NCBI RefSeq assembly: GCF_036985595.1
Contig: NZ_BTPU01000005.1
Location: 1 to 64,000 of the forward strand
Source: Vallitalea maricola
GTDB taxonomy: Bacteria; Bacillota; Clostridia; Lachnospirales; Vallitaleaceae
Direction of reading: 5' to 3'
Length of the DNA stretch: 64,000 bases
In this document: positions 8,736-17,252 of the stretch, in pieces
Position numbering within the stretch: position 1 is the stretch's first letter
Layout: every line of letters starts with the position of its first letter
Notes under the pieces: model-generated
The model's input: only the letters and a program-made list of their open reading frames with translations
The model's database searches: none
What the model was told of the DNA's origin: nothing
Translations under genes and position numbers: made by a program

Positions 8736-9350
8736 ATGAGTAGACAAAGGCAAATAAATAAAAAAGAAGAAATAAAGCAGTTAATATTGAATACTGCAAG
8801 AGAAATAATGGTAAAAGAGGGGATTGATAAAATATCCATTAGAAAAATCACCAATACATTAGATTATTCTCCAGGTATTGTCTATCATTATTTCAAGGAT
8901 AAAGAAGAGATTATAGAAACATTATTAAAAGAAGGCTATGGAGAGATATTAAATAGTATTAGGGTTATAAAAGACTACGAAAAGGAACCAGAGAAAGAAA
9001 TAAGAGAGAGGTTCATAAGTTATATTAATGCTGTTCTCGAATTTTCCGATTACTATTTAGCGATAGTTCTAAGTGACAAGGTCTCTATTTTGCAATATAC
9101 AAGTATGCTTCATAAAGGGGTCAGTGAAGACAGAAAATCAATTAAGATATTATGTGACAGCATTAGAAAGGGGATACAATTAAATCAGTTTAAAGAATGT
9201 AATGTTGAGCTTACAGCTCAAGCTTTATGGGTTTCCATTTTTGGATTAACTGTGCGATTGATTATTGAAGGGGAGATTGATATAGAGCAGAAAGAAAAAT
9301 TAATCAATCAGCAATTAGATATTCTTATAAGTGGAATCAAAAAACAATAA
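8736..9350 (+). CDS. TetR/AcrR-family transcriptional regulator
   Basis: A 204-residue one-component regulator. The N-terminal helix-turn-helix occupies about 15-62 ('KISIRKITNTLDYSPGIVYHYFKDKEEIIETLL', shown here only as family evidence), followed by a helical ligand/dimer domain without an obvious signature. It starts at the ATG after AAAGAGTTAGG. The two palindromes at 8676-8710 lie in its own promoter, so autoregulation is likely. It is followed after 11 nt by an FMN-binding-domain gene and then a flavodoxin-domain gene, which are probably its regulon. The inducer is unknown; a redox-active or membrane-toxic compound is plausible. Confidence 0.92.
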   Translation: MSRQRQINKKEEIKQLILNTAREIMVKEGIDKISIRKITNTLDYSPGIVYHYFKDKEEIIETLLKEGYGEILNSIRVIKDYEKEPEKEIRERFISYINAVLEFSDYYLAIVLSDKVSILQYTSMLHKGVSEDRKSIKILCDSIRKGIQLNQFKECNVELTAQALWVSIFGLTVRLIIEGEIDIEQKEKLINQQLDILISGIKKQ

Positions 9351-9361
9351 GAGGTGGTTTG

Positions 9362-9745
9362 ATGAAGAAGCTAAAGAAACGTAGTAAAGTTTTTCTGATA
9401 ATATTAGGCATCCTTGTTATAGCCTTTTTCGCTGTAAAATCAATTCATGTAAAGGAAATTGAGGTAAGCAATATTGACCTTAATACCTTAGAAGATGGAA
9501 TTTATAAAGGAAGTCATGATTCTACATTAGTCAAGGCATGGGTTAGTGTAGAGATTAAAAATCATACTATCAAGACTATCATAATTGATGAACATCAAAC
9601 AGGTCTAGGTAAAAAAGCTGAAACTATAACAGATAAGATTATTGAAAAACAATCTTTACAGGTGGATGGTATTACTGGAGCAACAGTTAGTAGTAATACT
9701 ATAAAAAAAGCCATAGAAGATGCTTTGAGTAAAGGCTCACAATAA
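9362..9745 (+). CDS. Membrane-anchored FMN-binding domain protein
   Basis: A 127-residue protein. The ATG at 9362 follows GAGGTGG. One N-terminal membrane helix (about 10-27) acts as a signal anchor, placing an FMN_bind domain outside the membrane. Domain motifs include 'LEDGIYKGSH' and the C-terminal 'DGITGATVSSNTIKKAIEDAL'; in this family the Thr of the S/TGAT motif is the acceptor for covalently linked FMN. It is close in architecture to small FMN_bind proteins of Firmicutes that work in extracytoplasmic electron transfer. It is probably co-transcribed with tetR upstream and the flavodoxin-like gene downstream, suggesting a small flavin redox relay. FMN attachment would need an ApbE-type enzyme, not seen in the window. 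Confidence 0.88.
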   Translation: MKKLKKRSKVFLIILGILVIAFFAVKSIHVKEIEVSNIDLNTLEDGIYKGSHDSTLVKAWVSVEIKNHTIKTIIIDEHQTGLGKKAETITDKIIEKQSLQVDGITGATVSSNTIKKAIEDALSKGSQ

Positions 9746-9767
9746 TTATTAATAATGGAGGTTTGTT

Positions 9768-10259
9768 ATGAGTACTTTAATAGTTTATGGAACAAAGTAT
9801 AGCTTTACAGAAAAATGTGCAAAAGCTCTAGAGAATGAATTAGATGGTAAAATAGATATGATTAATTTGCAGATTGAAAGTGTAAACGATTTATCGGGTT
9901 ATGAAAAAATCATTATTGGGGGTCCTATATATGCTGGGCAGCTTCGTAAAAATGTTAAGCAATTCTGTGTAGATAACCTTAATATATTATTAAGTAAAAA
10001 AATAGGATTATATATATCATGTTCAATGACAGGAGATGATGCAAGAAAACAAATAAAAAACGCTTTTCCAGAGGCGCTATATAATAGAGCAGTGATAAAA
10101 GATTATCTTGGTGGAGAAGTTAATCTAGAAAAAGCACGTTTTTTTGATCGCCTAATCATTAAGATGGTATCAAAATCTGATGATAATACCTCTAGTAGGA
10201 ATAATGGAATATGTATGGATAACGTAAAAAGATTTGCAGATGCTATAAATAATTGCTAA
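9768..10259 (+). CDS. Flavodoxin-domain protein, copy 1
   Basis: A 163-residue flavodoxin-fold protein of the type found in HemG-like and Clostridia stand-alone flavodoxin-domain proteins. The phosphate-binding loop is 'IVYGTKYSFTEKCAK' at residues 5-19, and 'KIIIGGPIYAGQLRKNVKQF' marks the second flavin-contact loop. It has no transmembrane segment and no cysteine cluster, so it is a cytosolic FMN electron carrier or oxidoreductase. It follows the FMN-binding gene by 22 bp with a GGAGG site and belongs to the same operon. A close paralogue lies directly downstream, after a terminator. Its partner enzyme is unknown. Confidence 0.88.
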   Translation: MSTLIVYGTKYSFTEKCAKALENELDGKIDMINLQIESVNDLSGYEKIIIGGPIYAGQLRKNVKQFCVDNLNILLSKKIGLYISCSMTGDDARKQIKNAFPEALYNRAVIKDYLGGEVNLEKARFFDRLIIKMVSKSDDNTSSRNNGICMDNVKRFADAINNC

Positions 10260-10279
10260 TAGTAGTAGTAATTATATTT

Positions 10280-10332
10280 AATGGTAAAAGAAGAATTATT
10301 TATTCACTTCTTCTTTTACCATTATTTTTTTT
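10280..10332 (+). terminator. Strong terminator between flavodoxin paralogues
   Basis: A 16-bp perfect stem (AATGGTAAAAGAAGAA at 10280-10295 with its complement at 10308-10323), a 12-nt loop and a run of eight T. It ends the tetR-FMN-flavodoxin operon and shows that the second flavodoxin copy is transcribed separately. Confidence 0.92.
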
Positions 10333-10433
10333 GTGTTATAATCATATAACTGTGTATTACTTAAATAGAATCTAATCTGTAATATTAAGATATAATATAT
10401 ATATTAAATTATTTATGAGTGGGAGGTATATAT

Positions 10434-10925
10434 ATGAGTGTTTTAATAATCTATAGTACCAAATATGGTTTTACAGAAAAATGTGTTAAAGCTTTATGTA
10501 ATGATTTGCAGGGTAAAGTAAAGATAGTTAATATTCAACAGGATATAATTAAAGATATAAGCTGCTATGATAAGATTATTATTGGAGGACCAATATATGT
10601 AGGAAGACTCCAAAAAAAATTACGAAGATTTTGTTTGGATAATCTACAGATTTTGGTAGATAAAAAAATAGGATTGTTTGTAACATGTTCTGTAGGAGGG
10701 GATATTGCGATTAAGCAGTTGAATGATGCTTTCCCTGATGAATTATGTAGAAAGACTATTGTAAAAGGGTGTTTTGGAGGAGAAGTCAATAAAGAGAAAG
10801 CTAGATTTTTTCATAGATTAATTGTAAAAATGGTTTCAAAAACTGATAATTCTAGTACTCATAGAAATAACGGTATGATTATAGAAAACATTAATGAATT
10901 TGCAGATATAATAAATAATAGGTAA
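10434..10925 (+). CDS. Flavodoxin-domain protein, copy 2
   Basis: A 163-residue paralogue of the gene at 9768, identical in length and alignable without gaps ('IIYSTKYGFTEKCVKAL', 'KIIIGGPIYVGRLQKKLRRF', 'KARFFHRLIVKMVSKTDN'). The ATG at 10434 follows GGGAGG. Roughly 60% of residues match by eye, so the duplication is old enough to have diverged. It lies behind a strong terminator with its own AT-rich promoter region, so it may respond to different signals. Like copy 1 it lacks membrane segments. It is probably a cytosolic FMN protein; its reaction is unknown. Confidence 0.88.
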   Translation: MSVLIIYSTKYGFTEKCVKALCNDLQGKVKIVNIQQDIIKDISCYDKIIIGGPIYVGRLQKKLRRFCLDNLQILVDKKIGLFVTCSVGGDIAIKQLNDAFPDELCRKTIVKGCFGGEVNKEKARFFHRLIVKMVSKTDNSSTHRNNGMIIENINEFADIINNR

Positions 10926-10944
10926 TAAAATTTATACCTGTACA

Positions 10945-11016
10945 TATAAGTTGAATTAAGGAAAATATATTGAACTTATTAAATGGGTGATAGATGTTTA
11001 AGTTCAATATATATAG
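10945..11016 (+). repeat. Structured intergenic repeat, copy 1
   Basis: The core at 10958-11016 matches 45979-46038 at about 53 of 60 positions. It folds as a 14-bp perfect hairpin (ATATATTGAACTTA with TAAGTTCAATATAT) around a roughly 20-nt loop containing GGGTG. The left flank ATAAGTTGAATTAA also recurs at copy 2. It lies between the end of flavodoxin copy 2 and the 3' end of the convergent diguanylate cyclase gene. Confidence 0.75.
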
Positions 11017-11062
11017 ATATTACTTATTTATTATAGATTCTTTCACTTATACCTTCTATGAA

Positions 11063-12115
11063 TTAATAATTAATTATAAACTTGTTTCTACCATTTGATT
11101 TAGCTTCATAAAGTGCTAAATCAGCTCTGCTTAATAAATCAGTTACTGTATCATTAGGTTTTAATCTAGTTAAACCAATGCTAATTGATGAATTGAGATT
11201 TTTGATTTGACCTATCTTCTGGATAGCTTCCAATAGATCATTCATCTTAGATTTTACGTTAGTTTCATCGCCAGTATAAATGATAGCAAATTCATCTCCA
11301 CCCCATCTAGCTAATATATTGGGTGCTTTTATAATTTCACCAGCTTTTTTAGCGAAACATATTAACAAGTCATCACCAATAAGATGTCCGTAAGTATCAT
11401 TGATTTTCTTGAAGTTATCAAGATCCAAAAGAGCTACATATATACTAGAGCTAGATATTTCTTGATCACTTATAAGAGCTTGTAGATATTCATCGAAGAT
11501 TCTTCTGTTATTTACATGGGTCAATGAGTCAGAAGTTGCTAGATTATGTAATTTATAATTAGCTTCTTTTAATTTTATACTGTATTCTTCTTGTTTTTTC
11601 TTTTCAGTAGTATATGCATTAGCAAATTGTTTGATTAAATAATATGATGCATATAATGTAAGTGGGATTTGAAGTAGTCTATCCCAAAATTGTGAATCTG
11701 ATGGATGTGAATTAATTAAATCAGGTCTAAAATGTTCAAATATGTAAAGTCCTGTAAAAACTCCAATTAGCATAATTATTAATATTATTCTTTTTTTCGA
11801 ATTAAATAGATATGTGATACATATTAAGATTATAAATACATAGGCAATTGTATTATTAGCAGTTCCACCTGAATCAAACCATCCAACGGGGATAAAGAAC
11901 AAAATTATGAATATAAAAAATAAAAATTTTACATGTTCTTTTTTAGGGGGCTCCTTAGTCTCATAATATAATGCGAAGAAACACATAATTATTAAAAAAA
12001 TCCATTTTGTGTTGATTATGAGAGGGAATTTAAAAATTATATTACCAATTATACATATGGCTGATAAAACTATTCCTGTTTTTACTATTGAGTTGAAAAT
12101 TTTATCTTCTAACAT
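11063..12115 (-). CDS. Membrane diguanylate cyclase (GGDEF)
   Basis: A 350-residue protein that makes cyclic di-GMP from two GTP. The N-terminal half has about six membrane helices with very short loops, ending near residue 165. A short coiled coil ('TEKKKQEEYSIKLKEANYKL') then links to the GGDEF domain (about 190-350). The active-site motif is intact ('ARWGGDEFAIIYTG'), as is 'DSLTHVNNRRIFDEYL'. The allosteric inhibitory site RxxD expected five residues before GGDEF is replaced by K-A-P-N, so product feedback is probably absent. The membrane part is a sensor of unknown input. It is transcribed alone, and the ATG at 12115 faces a 430-bp upstream gap. Confidence 0.93.
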   Translation of the reverse strand: MLEDKIFNSIVKTGIVLSAICIIGNIIFKFPLIINTKWIFLIIMCFFALYYETKEPPKKEHVKFLFFIFIILFFIPVGWFDSGGTANNTIAYVFIILICITYLFNSKKRIILIIMLIGVFTGLYIFEHFRPDLINSHPSDSQFWDRLLQIPLTLYASYYLIKQFANAYTTEKKKQEEYSIKLKEANYKLHNLATSDSLTHVNNRRIFDEYLQALISDQEISSSSIYVALLDLDNFKKINDTYGHLIGDDLLICFAKKAGEIIKAPNILARWGGDEFAIIYTGDETNVKSKMNDLLEAIQKIGQIKNLNSSISIGLTRLKPNDTVTDLLSRADLALYEAKSNGRNKFIINY

Positions 12116-12305
12116 GATTTACACTCTCATTTCTTATTAGTAAATATTAATAATATCTGTTAAATTCTCTAGTAAGTTTTATTTTTTAATTTTATCATAT
12201 ACCCACTGTCCTTTCAATGTAGATGATAGATTAATTAGATTTATTCAATAATTCTTATACTAACATAATTTTATAGATAGCTTAAGATTAATTTACATTA
12301 TTTAC

Positions 12306-12340
12306 CACTACATGAAATGAAACTTTTTATGTAGTGTTTT
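12306..12340 (+). terminator. Terminator-like hairpin 1
   Basis: CACTACAT (12306-12313) pairs with ATGTAGTG (12329-12336) around a 15-nt loop and is followed by TTTT. There is no plus-strand gene immediately upstream. Confidence 0.5.
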
Positions 12341-12362
12341 CGTCTTATAAGTGTTAAATATT

Positions 12363-12392
12363 TTAGGTAACTCTATACCTAATGTTATTTTT
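12363..12392 (+). terminator. Terminator-like hairpin 2
   Basis: TTAGGTA (12363-12369) pairs with TACCTAA (12376-12382) around a 6-nt loop and is followed by TGTTATTTTTT. Confidence 0.5.
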
Positions 12393-12412
12393 TAACTGAT
12401 TATTACATTTTT

Positions 12413-12444
12413 TGGCAGATACTTATTATCTGCCACTTTTTTTT
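12413..12444 (+). terminator. Strong terminator-like hairpin 3
   Basis: A 9-bp perfect stem TGGCAGATA/TATCTGCCA, a 5-nt loop, C and then eight T. It is a textbook intrinsic terminator, yet no annotated plus-strand gene precedes it for 1.4 kb. Confidence 0.8.
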
Positions 12445-12545
12445 ATTCTAACTACTAAGTTTTTTTAATTAAGTTTTAACTTAAGTCTAATATAGTCATG
12501 CTATAATCTTATAAAATGAATTTTAATTAATAGGTGGTGGAAATA

Positions 12546-13289
12546 ATGCCTTTTACTTTATCACATCCAGCGATTGTCTTACCTTTTGGAACGAAAAAAA
12601 GTAAATATGTTGATTTTACAGCTCTTGTAATTGGATCAATGGCACCTGATTTTGAGTACTTTTTACATTTTAGACCTTATAGAACTATTGGTCATAGTTT
12701 TTTGGGACAAATATATTTTAATTTACCTTTAATATTGATACTTGCATTAATATTTCATTACATAATAAAAGAACCTATGATAACTAATTTACCTAAGCCT
12801 TTTTGCAATAACTATTATTATATTGCTAGAGATAAGTGGGAATTAAACTCAGTATTAAGAATAATAGTCTTTATATATTCAGCTTTGATTGGAGCATTTT
12901 CACATATTTTTTGGGATGGGTTTACACATTACACTGGTTTTTTTGTAGAAAAATTCCATGTGTTAAGAGAATATATAAATATTACTGGTATTAGACTTCC
13001 AGTGTACAATCTGTTACAACATCTAAGTTCAATCATGGGATTGATAGTAATCTTTTTATTTATCATCTATAAACGAGATAAAACTTCGCATATGGGTGTT
13101 GAGAATGCAACAGCTAATAAAATAATTTATTGGAGTGGTGTGATATTAATAACAATCTTCGTTATGATAATAAAAAGAATGTTGACAGGAAAGTATTTGA
13201 TAGCAAGCTTAATTATTACATCTATAAACGGATTTTTCATAGGGTTGATTATCATGTCAATAATAATAAAAGTAAAAATGCAAGATTAG
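12546..13289 (+). CDS. DUF4184 family membrane protein
   Basis: A 247-residue integral membrane protein starting at the ATG after TAGGTGG. The N-terminus 'MPFTLSHPAIVLPFG' and the motifs 'IGSMAPDFEYFLHFRPYRTIGHSFLG' (about 30-55) and 'HIFWDGFTHYTGFF' (about 118-131) are diagnostic of the DUF4184 family. The conserved His and Asp residues recall membrane-bound metal-dependent hydrolases of the YdjM type. There are about six hydrophobic helices. No function is established for the family; a membrane hydrolase acting on lipid-like substrates is only a guess. It is monocistronic by spacing. Confidence 0.85.
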   Translation: MPFTLSHPAIVLPFGTKKSKYVDFTALVIGSMAPDFEYFLHFRPYRTIGHSFLGQIYFNLPLILILALIFHYIIKEPMITNLPKPFCNNYYYIARDKWELNSVLRIIVFIYSALIGAFSHIFWDGFTHYTGFFVEKFHVLREYINITGIRLPVYNLLQHLSSIMGLIVIFLFIIYKRDKTSHMGVENATANKIIYWSGVILITIFVMIIKRMLTGKYLIASLIITSINGFFIGLIIMSIIIKVKMQD

Positions 13290-13434
13290 TTTAATTAAAT
13301 TAGAATAATGTGCTTATATTTCCATTAATTTAATAAATATGATAGTATAAAATATATAATTTTTTAATTTTGCCGATATACCTGGCATATAATGATTAAT
13401 TATAATTATAGTTTTAATATGAGGAGGGAATTAA

Positions 13435-14826
13435 GTGTTAAGTAAAGCGTTAGTTGAAGATGTATTGACAGCAGCAGTTTCTACTGGAGGGGACTTCGCA
13501 GAGATATTTGCAGAGGACAGGAATGATACACAATTATCCTTAGTAGGTGGAAAGCTTGAAAAAAGTGTTTCAGGTAAGATATATGGTATAGGGATAAGAA
13601 TATTCAATGGACTAAATTGTGTTTATGCTTATACTAATAATTCCACTAGAGATAATCTTATAAAAGTAGCTAAAGAAGCTGCGTCCGCTATTAAGGGTGC
13701 GAAATATAATTTGGTACTTAAGTTTAATAAAGGTGAATTCCATAATATCCATCCTATCAAAATTATGCCAAGTTCAATATCGAAATTCCATAAAGTAGAT
13801 TTAATGAGATCAGCATATGAGGCTGCCAAAGGATATGACCCTCTTATTTCACAAGTTAAGGTACAGTATCTAGACCATAATCAGAAGGTACTTATTGCTA
13901 ACACAGAAGGTACTTTTGTAGAAGACAACAGAATTCGTTCTAGGATTATGATTCAATCAATAGCTTCTAGAAATGGAGAAATGCAAACAGGGATACATGG
14001 TCCTGGGGCAGTAATGGGCTATGAGTTTTTTGATAAGATTGATGTGAATGCATACGCAGAAGATTCAGCTAGGATGGCAAAAACAATGTTATTAGCTGAT
14101 TATTGTCCTAGCGGCAAAATACCAGTTATAATCAATAATTGTTTTGGAGGAGTATTGTTCCATGAATCTTGCGGTCATGGATTAGAAGCTACAAGTGTAG
14201 CTAAAAAATCATCAGTATTCGCTGACAAACTTGGCGAACAGGTCGCTTCAAATTTAGTTACTGCAATTGACGATGGAACTATACCTAACGCTTGGGGCTC
14301 AATAAATGTAGATGATGAAGGTACAAAGGCTAGGAAAAACGTATTAATAGAAAATGGTATTCTAAAAGGTTATATGATAGATAAATTTAATGGACGACGC
14401 ATGAATATGGAGTCAACAGGTTCTGGTAGAAGAGAATCTTATCGTTTTGCTCCAACTTCAAGAATGACTAATACATACATTGCAGAAGGTAAGTCAACAA
14501 GAGAAGAAATAATAGCCAATACCGAATATGGATTATTCGCTAAATATCTAGGTGGAGGTTCTGTAAATACATCAACAGGTGAATTCAATTTTGCTGTAAC
14601 TGAGGGTTATATTGTTAAGAATGGTAAGATTGATAGACCTGTTCGTGGAGCTACTTTAATTGGAACTGGAATAGAAGTTCTTGAGAAAATTGATATGGTT
14701 GGCAATAATGTAGACCATGGTCAAGGTATGTGCGGTTCTATAAGTGGTAGTATACCAGTCAATGTAGGGCAGCCTACTATTAGAGTAAGCAAAATGACTG
14801 TTGGTGGAAGGGATGGTGATAAATAA
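13435..14826 (+). CDS. tldD: TldD-type metalloprotease subunit
   Basis: The catalytic subunit of the heterodimeric TldD/TldE protease, which degrades unfolded peptides and matures some peptide natural products. It has 463 residues, starting at GTG 13435 after GAGGAGGG. The zinc motif HExxxH is present as 'FHESCGH' near residue 243, and the C-terminal Cys ligand region ('GMCGSISGSIPVNVGQPTIRVSKMTVGG') is intact. Its stop codon overlaps the start of the partner gene by 1 nt. No peptide precursor gene was noticed nearby, so a general proteolytic role is more likely than peptide maturation. Confidence 0.95.
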   Translation: MLSKALVEDVLTAAVSTGGDFAEIFAEDRNDTQLSLVGGKLEKSVSGKIYGIGIRIFNGLNCVYAYTNNSTRDNLIKVAKEAASAIKGAKYNLVLKFNKGEFHNIHPIKIMPSSISKFHKVDLMRSAYEAAKGYDPLISQVKVQYLDHNQKVLIANTEGTFVEDNRIRSRIMIQSIASRNGEMQTGIHGPGAVMGYEFFDKIDVNAYAEDSARMAKTMLLADYCPSGKIPVIINNCFGGVLFHESCGHGLEATSVAKKSSVFADKLGEQVASNLVTAIDDGTIPNAWGSINVDDEGTKARKNVLIENGILKGYMIDKFNGRRMNMESTGSGRRESYRFAPTSRMTNTYIAEGKSTREEIIANTEYGLFAKYLGGGSVNTSTGEFNFAVTEGYIVKNGKIDRPVRGATLIGTGIEVLEKIDMVGNNVDHGQGMCGSISGSIPVNVGQPTIRVSKMTVGGRDGDK

Positions 14827-16178
14827 TGGATAATAAGAAAATGATTAAAATGTTATTTGATAAGGGTAAAAAAGCTGGATTTGATGAAATGGAAGTATAC
14901 ATTTTAAATAAAAAAGGGCTTAGTATAAAGGTGTTCAAAGGCGATGTTGACACTTTTGAAAATTCCGTTGAAGAAGGACTTTCATTTAGAGGACTGTATG
15001 ATAATAAAATGGGTTACTCATATACAGAAAAATTAGATGAAAGCTGTATTGACATGCTCATAGATGAAGCCATGGAAAATGCTAAGATAATTGATAACGA
15101 TGACGTTGATATCATATTTGAAGGTTCTAAGGAATATAAAAATGTAATTACTTATAATAGGGACTCAGAAAAAATAAGTAATGAACAGAAGATTGATTAT
15201 CTGATAGAGTTAGAAAAAGAAATATTCAAAAAAGATAATAGAGTATTTGCCATGCCTTATAATATACTTGGAGAGACTACTAATCGTACAATAATCAGTA
15301 ATACCAAAGGACTTAATCTTGAATATGAAACTAACAGTGTAGAAACCTATTCATTCATTGATGTAAAAGAAAATGATGATGTGAAATCAGCGTTTAGATA
15401 TAAAGTCGCTGATAATCTTAATAAGATTGATGGTAAGAGAATAGCTGCAGAAATAGTAGATGAAGCGATATCAATGCTCGGAGCAACTCAAATAAAATCA
15501 GGGAAATATCCAATTATCCTTAGAGCTGATGTATCAGCACAAATTCTAAGGGCATTTGCACCAATTTTTTCAGCTGATAATGTACATAAAGATTTATCGC
15601 TATTAAAAGGCAAGATAGGGGAAAAGATAGCTAATCCATCAATTACTATTGTTGATGATCCTTTTATGAAAGGTGGGGCATACACTAAACCATTTGATGC
15701 AGAAGGAGTTGCTAGTAAATACAAGAAACTGGTTAGTAACGGTATTTTGAAAACTTACTTCCATAATCTTAAAACGGCTACCAAAGATGGTGTAGAGTCT
15801 ACAGGTAATGCATATAAAGCAGCTTACAATTCAATTATAGATATTGCACCTACCAATATGTATATTGAAATAGGTAAGAAGAGCTTGGATGAGTTGATTG
15901 GAAGTGTAGAAGAAGGTTTATTAATTATTGATGTACAAGGTTTGCATTCAGGATTGAATACCATTTCAGGAGATTTTTCTGTTTCTGCTTATGGTTATGA
16001 AATCAAACAAGGTAAAATTACCAGACCAGTTAATCAAATTACCATATCCGGTAATTATATAGAGATGATGAAAAATATTGAAGACATAGGAAATGACTTG
16101 GAATTCGTAATGCCTAGTAGAGGATATGTTGGTTCACCATCCTTAAAAATCAGTAGTTTATCAGTAGCAGGAGAATAA
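14826..16178 (+). CDS. tldE: TldE/PmbA-type non-catalytic subunit
   Basis: The second subunit of the TldD/E protease, with 450 residues, overlapping tldD by 1 nt (TAATG). It aligns with PmbA/TldE proteins: the N-terminal 'AGFDEMEVYILNKKGLSIKVFKGDVD', a central domain, and the C-terminal 'GLHSGLNTISGDFSVSAYGYEI' region. The HExxxH motif is absent, as expected for TldE, which shapes the peptide-threading channel. An intrinsic terminator follows 14 bp after the stop, so tldDE form a two-gene operon. Confidence 0.94.
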   Translation: MDNKKMIKMLFDKGKKAGFDEMEVYILNKKGLSIKVFKGDVDTFENSVEEGLSFRGLYDNKMGYSYTEKLDESCIDMLIDEAMENAKIIDNDDVDIIFEGSKEYKNVITYNRDSEKISNEQKIDYLIELEKEIFKKDNRVFAMPYNILGETTNRTIISNTKGLNLEYETNSVETYSFIDVKENDDVKSAFRYKVADNLNKIDGKRIAAEIVDEAISMLGATQIKSGKYPIILRADVSAQILRAFAPIFSADNVHKDLSLLKGKIGEKIANPSITIVDDPFMKGGAYTKPFDAEGVASKYKKLVSNGILKTYFHNLKTATKDGVESTGNAYKAAYNSIIDIAPTNMYIEIGKKSLDELIGSVEEGLLIIDVQGLHSGLNTISGDFSVSAYGYEIKQGKITRPVNQITISGNYIEMMKNIEDIGNDLEFVMPSRGYVGSPSLKISSLSVAGE

Positions 16179-16191
16179 CCAAAAAGATAAT

Positions 16192-16222
16192 GCTCTTGAC
16201 AATATTGTTGAGAGCTTTTTTT
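16192..16222 (+). terminator. Terminator of tldDE
   Basis: GCTCT (16192-16196) pairs with AGAGC (16211-16215); an inner palindrome CAATATTG extends the structure. Seven T follow. Confidence 0.75.
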
Positions 16223-16293
16223 ATCTTATAAAAAGTTTCTACGGAAGACAAGAAACAGCTATTATATTATCAAAGGTCAAGGAGGATTGTAAT

Positions 16294-17238
16294 ATGAAAC
16301 AGTATATTGTATTAATTATAATGATAATATTAGTAACAGGTTGTGCAACGGACAAAGACAAATCAGATAGTATTCCAGAAATAATAGGAGATGTGGTTGA
16401 AAATAATAATGATGCAAAGATAGAAGAAAAAGAAGAAAAGGATAAGGAAATAGATATTGCTGATGTAGATGATGAACAGGATAACATTATTAATTCTGAT
16501 GGTAAAACTGTTCAAGAAAGATTCAATGTACCTGATAATTATGAGAGAGTAAAAGTTGAAGAAAAATCTTTTGGGGAATATTTAAGAAACCTTCCATTAA
16601 AACCTCATGGTTCAAAAGTTAAATATTATGATGGTAATATAAAAGATAGAACTAACGTTTATGAAGCAGTCATTGATATGAGTATAGGAGATAAAAATCT
16701 ACAACAATGTGCTGATGCAATTATGAGACTGAGGGGAGAGTATCTATTTGGTAAAGGGGATTATAATAAGATACATTTTAATTTTACCAATGGTTTCAGA
16801 GTTGATTACAGTAAATGGATAGATGGTTATCGCATTAAGATAGATGGCAATAAGACAGAATATGTAAAAAAAACACAACCATCCAATACTTATGAGGATT
16901 TTCTGAATTATATGGAGTATGTATTTATGTATGCAGGCACATTATCCCTGTCAAAAGAGCTTAAAGATATAGAAATAGAGGATATGGAGATAGGGGATAT
17001 TTTCATTAAAGGAGGAAGTCCTGGACATGCTGTTATAGTAATTGATATGGCAGTTAATAAAGAAACAGGGGAAAAATTATATATGCTAGCTCAGAGTTAT
17101 ATGCCTGCACAGGATATTCAAGTGTTATGTAATGGTAATAATAAGGAGCTAAATCCTTGGTATAGACTTAATGATGATGAAATAATCAATACTCCAGAAT
17201 GGACATTCAATAGAGATCAACTTAAAAGATTTGAATAA
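16294..17238 (+). CDS. DUF4846 family lipoprotein
   Basis: A 314-residue exported lipoprotein. The ATG follows AAGGAGGATTGT. The signal peptide ends in a lipobox 'LVTGC', so Cys18 would be lipidated. An acidic low-complexity linker (about 25-65) leads to a DUF4846 domain (about 80-310), recognised from 'SFGEYLRNLPLKPHGSKVKYYDG', 'QCADAIMRLRGEYL', 'IHFNFTNGF' and 'GGSPGHAVIVIDMA'. The conserved GHAVIV segment with an acidic partner recalls peptidase-like cores, but no activity is known to me. It may act on the cell wall or on an extracellular polymer. It is followed by a small gene after 14 bp. Confidence 0.87.
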   Translation: MKQYIVLIIMIILVTGCATDKDKSDSIPEIIGDVVENNNDAKIEEKEEKDKEIDIADVDDEQDNIINSDGKTVQERFNVPDNYERVKVEEKSFGEYLRNLPLKPHGSKVKYYDGNIKDRTNVYEAVIDMSIGDKNLQQCADAIMRLRGEYLFGKGDYNKIHFNFTNGFRVDYSKWIDGYRIKIDGNKTEYVKKTQPSNTYEDFLNYMEYVFMYAGTLSLSKELKDIEIEDMEIGDIFIKGGSPGHAVIVIDMAVNKETGEKLYMLAQSYMPAQDIQVLCNGNNKELNPWYRLNDDEIINTPEWTFNRDQLKRFE

Positions 17239-17252
17239 TATAAAATAATTTA

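Larger units (their letters stand above)
12116..12545. other. 430-bp intergenic region with three hairpins
   Basis: No open reading frame of useful size. It contains three successive plus-strand hairpins, each followed by a T-rich stretch (listed separately), then a TATAAT-like element near 12512 shortly before the DUF4184 gene. The left part holds the leader and promoter of the divergent diguanylate cyclase. No riboswitch class was recognised. Confidence 0.6.
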
